A stretch of DNA of 6,363 nucleotides. It comes from Chloroflexota bacterium (GTDB lineage Bacteria; Chloroflexota; Anaerolineae; Anaerolineales; DRKV01). Of this stretch, positions 5,541-6,363 are shown piece after piece. The stretch lies in contig DRKV01000080.1 in NCBI GenBank assembly GCA_011051635.1, positions 1 to 6,363 of the forward strand, given 5' to 3'. The notes beneath the pieces were generated by a model, which worked only from the letters and a program-made list of their open reading frames with translations, was not told the origin of the DNA and made no database searches. Numbering within the stretch: position 1 is the first letter of the stretch; every line of letters begins with the position of its first letter. A program made the translations under genes and the position numbers.

Positions 5541-6363
5541 ATGCGCCTTAGCCGCAAGATTCTCTTTCCAACCCTATTGTGGTTTGTTGTACTGGCAATC
5601 CTGCTCGTTGCCGGCATCGGAACCAGTATCGCTTCGCAGAATCATGCCCAGGAGCGCCAAAAACTCACCCAACTGGGAGAAGCCTTCCAAGCCAAAACCG
5701 AATGGCTGGCCGACAGCGCCATGGGATTGGCCGCGTCTATAGCGGGTAATCCGGAGATTCAAGACGCGCTCATTCATCAAGACAAGGAAACGCTGTTTGC
5801 CCTGGTTAAACCTTCCTACGAGCAAGCCGCCACAGTCCTTCCTTTGGGAGGATTGACTTTCTTCACCCCGAATGGAGACTTCTTCCTCAGCGCCCTGCAA
5901 CAAAGCAGCGGAGAGAGCCGCATGCAGGAGCAGACAGCATCTCCCGTCACACAGATGGCTCTATCCAACCGCCGCCCGGCATCTGGGATAGCATTGACCA
6001 CCCGCGGCCTGGGTGTCTATGCCGCTATTCCCGTCCACCAGGGAGATACTTTCGCTGGTGTCGCTGAAATATCGCTCCGTCTCGATACCCTCGTTCTGCA
6101 AGACTTCAAAGAAAATTTCGGAAGCGATTTGCAAATCTTTCTCGACCGGGAAGCCATTGCGAATACCGGAGGGGAATATGTTGCCAGTCTTGACGCCCCC
6201 ATCCCGGCCCTGGCAGGATATGCCACCACGCTGGTGCGTCCTATTTTCGGAGATGAAGAGGCATATCAAAGTGCGCTGGAGGGGACACCTCACACCAGTT
6301 ACACCCAAAATTTGCGAGAGCGGCATGCTATCCACAGTTTTCCACTGAAAGACATCAACGGAA
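5541..6363 (+). CDS. Membrane-anchored sensor with double-Cache-like extracellular domain (partial, 3' end beyond window)
   Basis: The reading frame is open from the ATG to the window end (274 codons), so the C-terminus is missing. AGGAG at 5530-5534 lies six bases before the ATG. Residues 1-7 are basic (MRLSRKI), and 8-30 form one strong membrane helix (TLLWFVVLAILLVAGIG). From about 31 onward the chain is soluble and should be extracytoplasmic. A long helix (33-66) is followed by NPEIQDALIHQDKETLFALVKP, split here as NPEIQDAL (70-77) and ETLFALVKP (83-91), then LTFFTPNGDFFL (105-116) and GVYAAIPVHQGDTFAGVAEI (158-177). This order resembles dCache_3-type sensor domains of chemoreceptors and histidine kinases. 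In such proteins a second membrane helix, HAMP and a kinase or signalling domain follow. Given the upstream receivers, a histidine kinase is my first guess and a methyl-accepting protein the alternative. It follows the GAF gene after 40 bases, in the same operon. Confidence 0.85.
   Translation, partial: MRLSRKILFPTLLWFVVLAILLVAGIGTSIASQNHAQERQKLTQLGEAFQAKTEWLADSAMGLAASIAGNPEIQDALIHQDKETLFALVKPSYEQAATVLPLGGLTFFTPNGDFFLSALQQSSGESRMQEQTASPVTQMALSNRRPASGIALTTRGLGVYAAIPVHQGDTFAGVAEISLRLDTLVLQDFKENFGSDLQIFLDREAIANTGGEYVASLDAPIPALAGYATTLVRPIFGDEEAYQSALEGTPHTSYTQNLRERHAIHSFPLKDING

Noticed and set aside
1..6363. CRISPR array, insertion sequence, prophage or toxin-antitoxin signature
   Set aside because: I saw no regularly spaced direct repeats, transposase or integrase motifs, terminal inverted repeats or target duplications. 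The tRNA 3' end shows no repeated copy in the window that would mark an integrated element.

Overview
The window looks like a stretch of bacterial chromosome with moderate GC. The style of its sensory proteins points to Chloroflexota, most likely Anaerolineae-like. They are strings of GAF domains carrying the GEAGK...RLAIG...IGW signature, and they end in a short 'ALD.ESIL...' helix. This assignment rests on recalled family style and was not tested by a search.

Left part (1-325): two small GC-rich hairpins with no assignable gene are followed by a complete single-gene tRNA unit. It has a textbook -35/-10 promoter with a 17-bp spacer, a tRNA-Gly with anticodon CCC and no encoded CCA, and a strong intrinsic terminator. 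Next, on the minus strand (326-643), lies a small orphan zinc-ribbon protein. It converges on the tRNA unit and diverges from the genes to its right.

Right part (about 799-6363): five plus-strand genes form an apparent signal-transduction operon. In order they are a single-domain CheY/DivK-like receiver; a second single-domain receiver; a soluble protein with an MshEN-like (type II secretion ATPase N-terminal) domain, a coiled coil and three GAF domains; a six-TM membrane protein with one full and one reduced GAF domain; and the start of a membrane-anchored double-Cache-like sensor that runs off the window. Gaps are short (15, 81, -4 and 40 nt). The 81-nt gap holds a perfect 14-bp hairpin that may attenuate transcription between the receiver pair and the sensor genes.

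No histidine kinase catalytic domain, HPt domain, methyl-accepting domain or DNA-binding output domain is visible in the window. The likely reading is that GAF and Cache proteins sense signals, a kinase encoded beyond the right edge (possibly the rest of the Cache protein) phosphorylates the receivers, and the receivers act by protein-protein contact. The least ordinary points are the MshEN-GAF fusion, the same truncated GAF-start tail at the C-terminus of both GAF proteins, and the in-frame, stop-plus-hairpin junction between receiver 2 and the MshEN-GAF gene.
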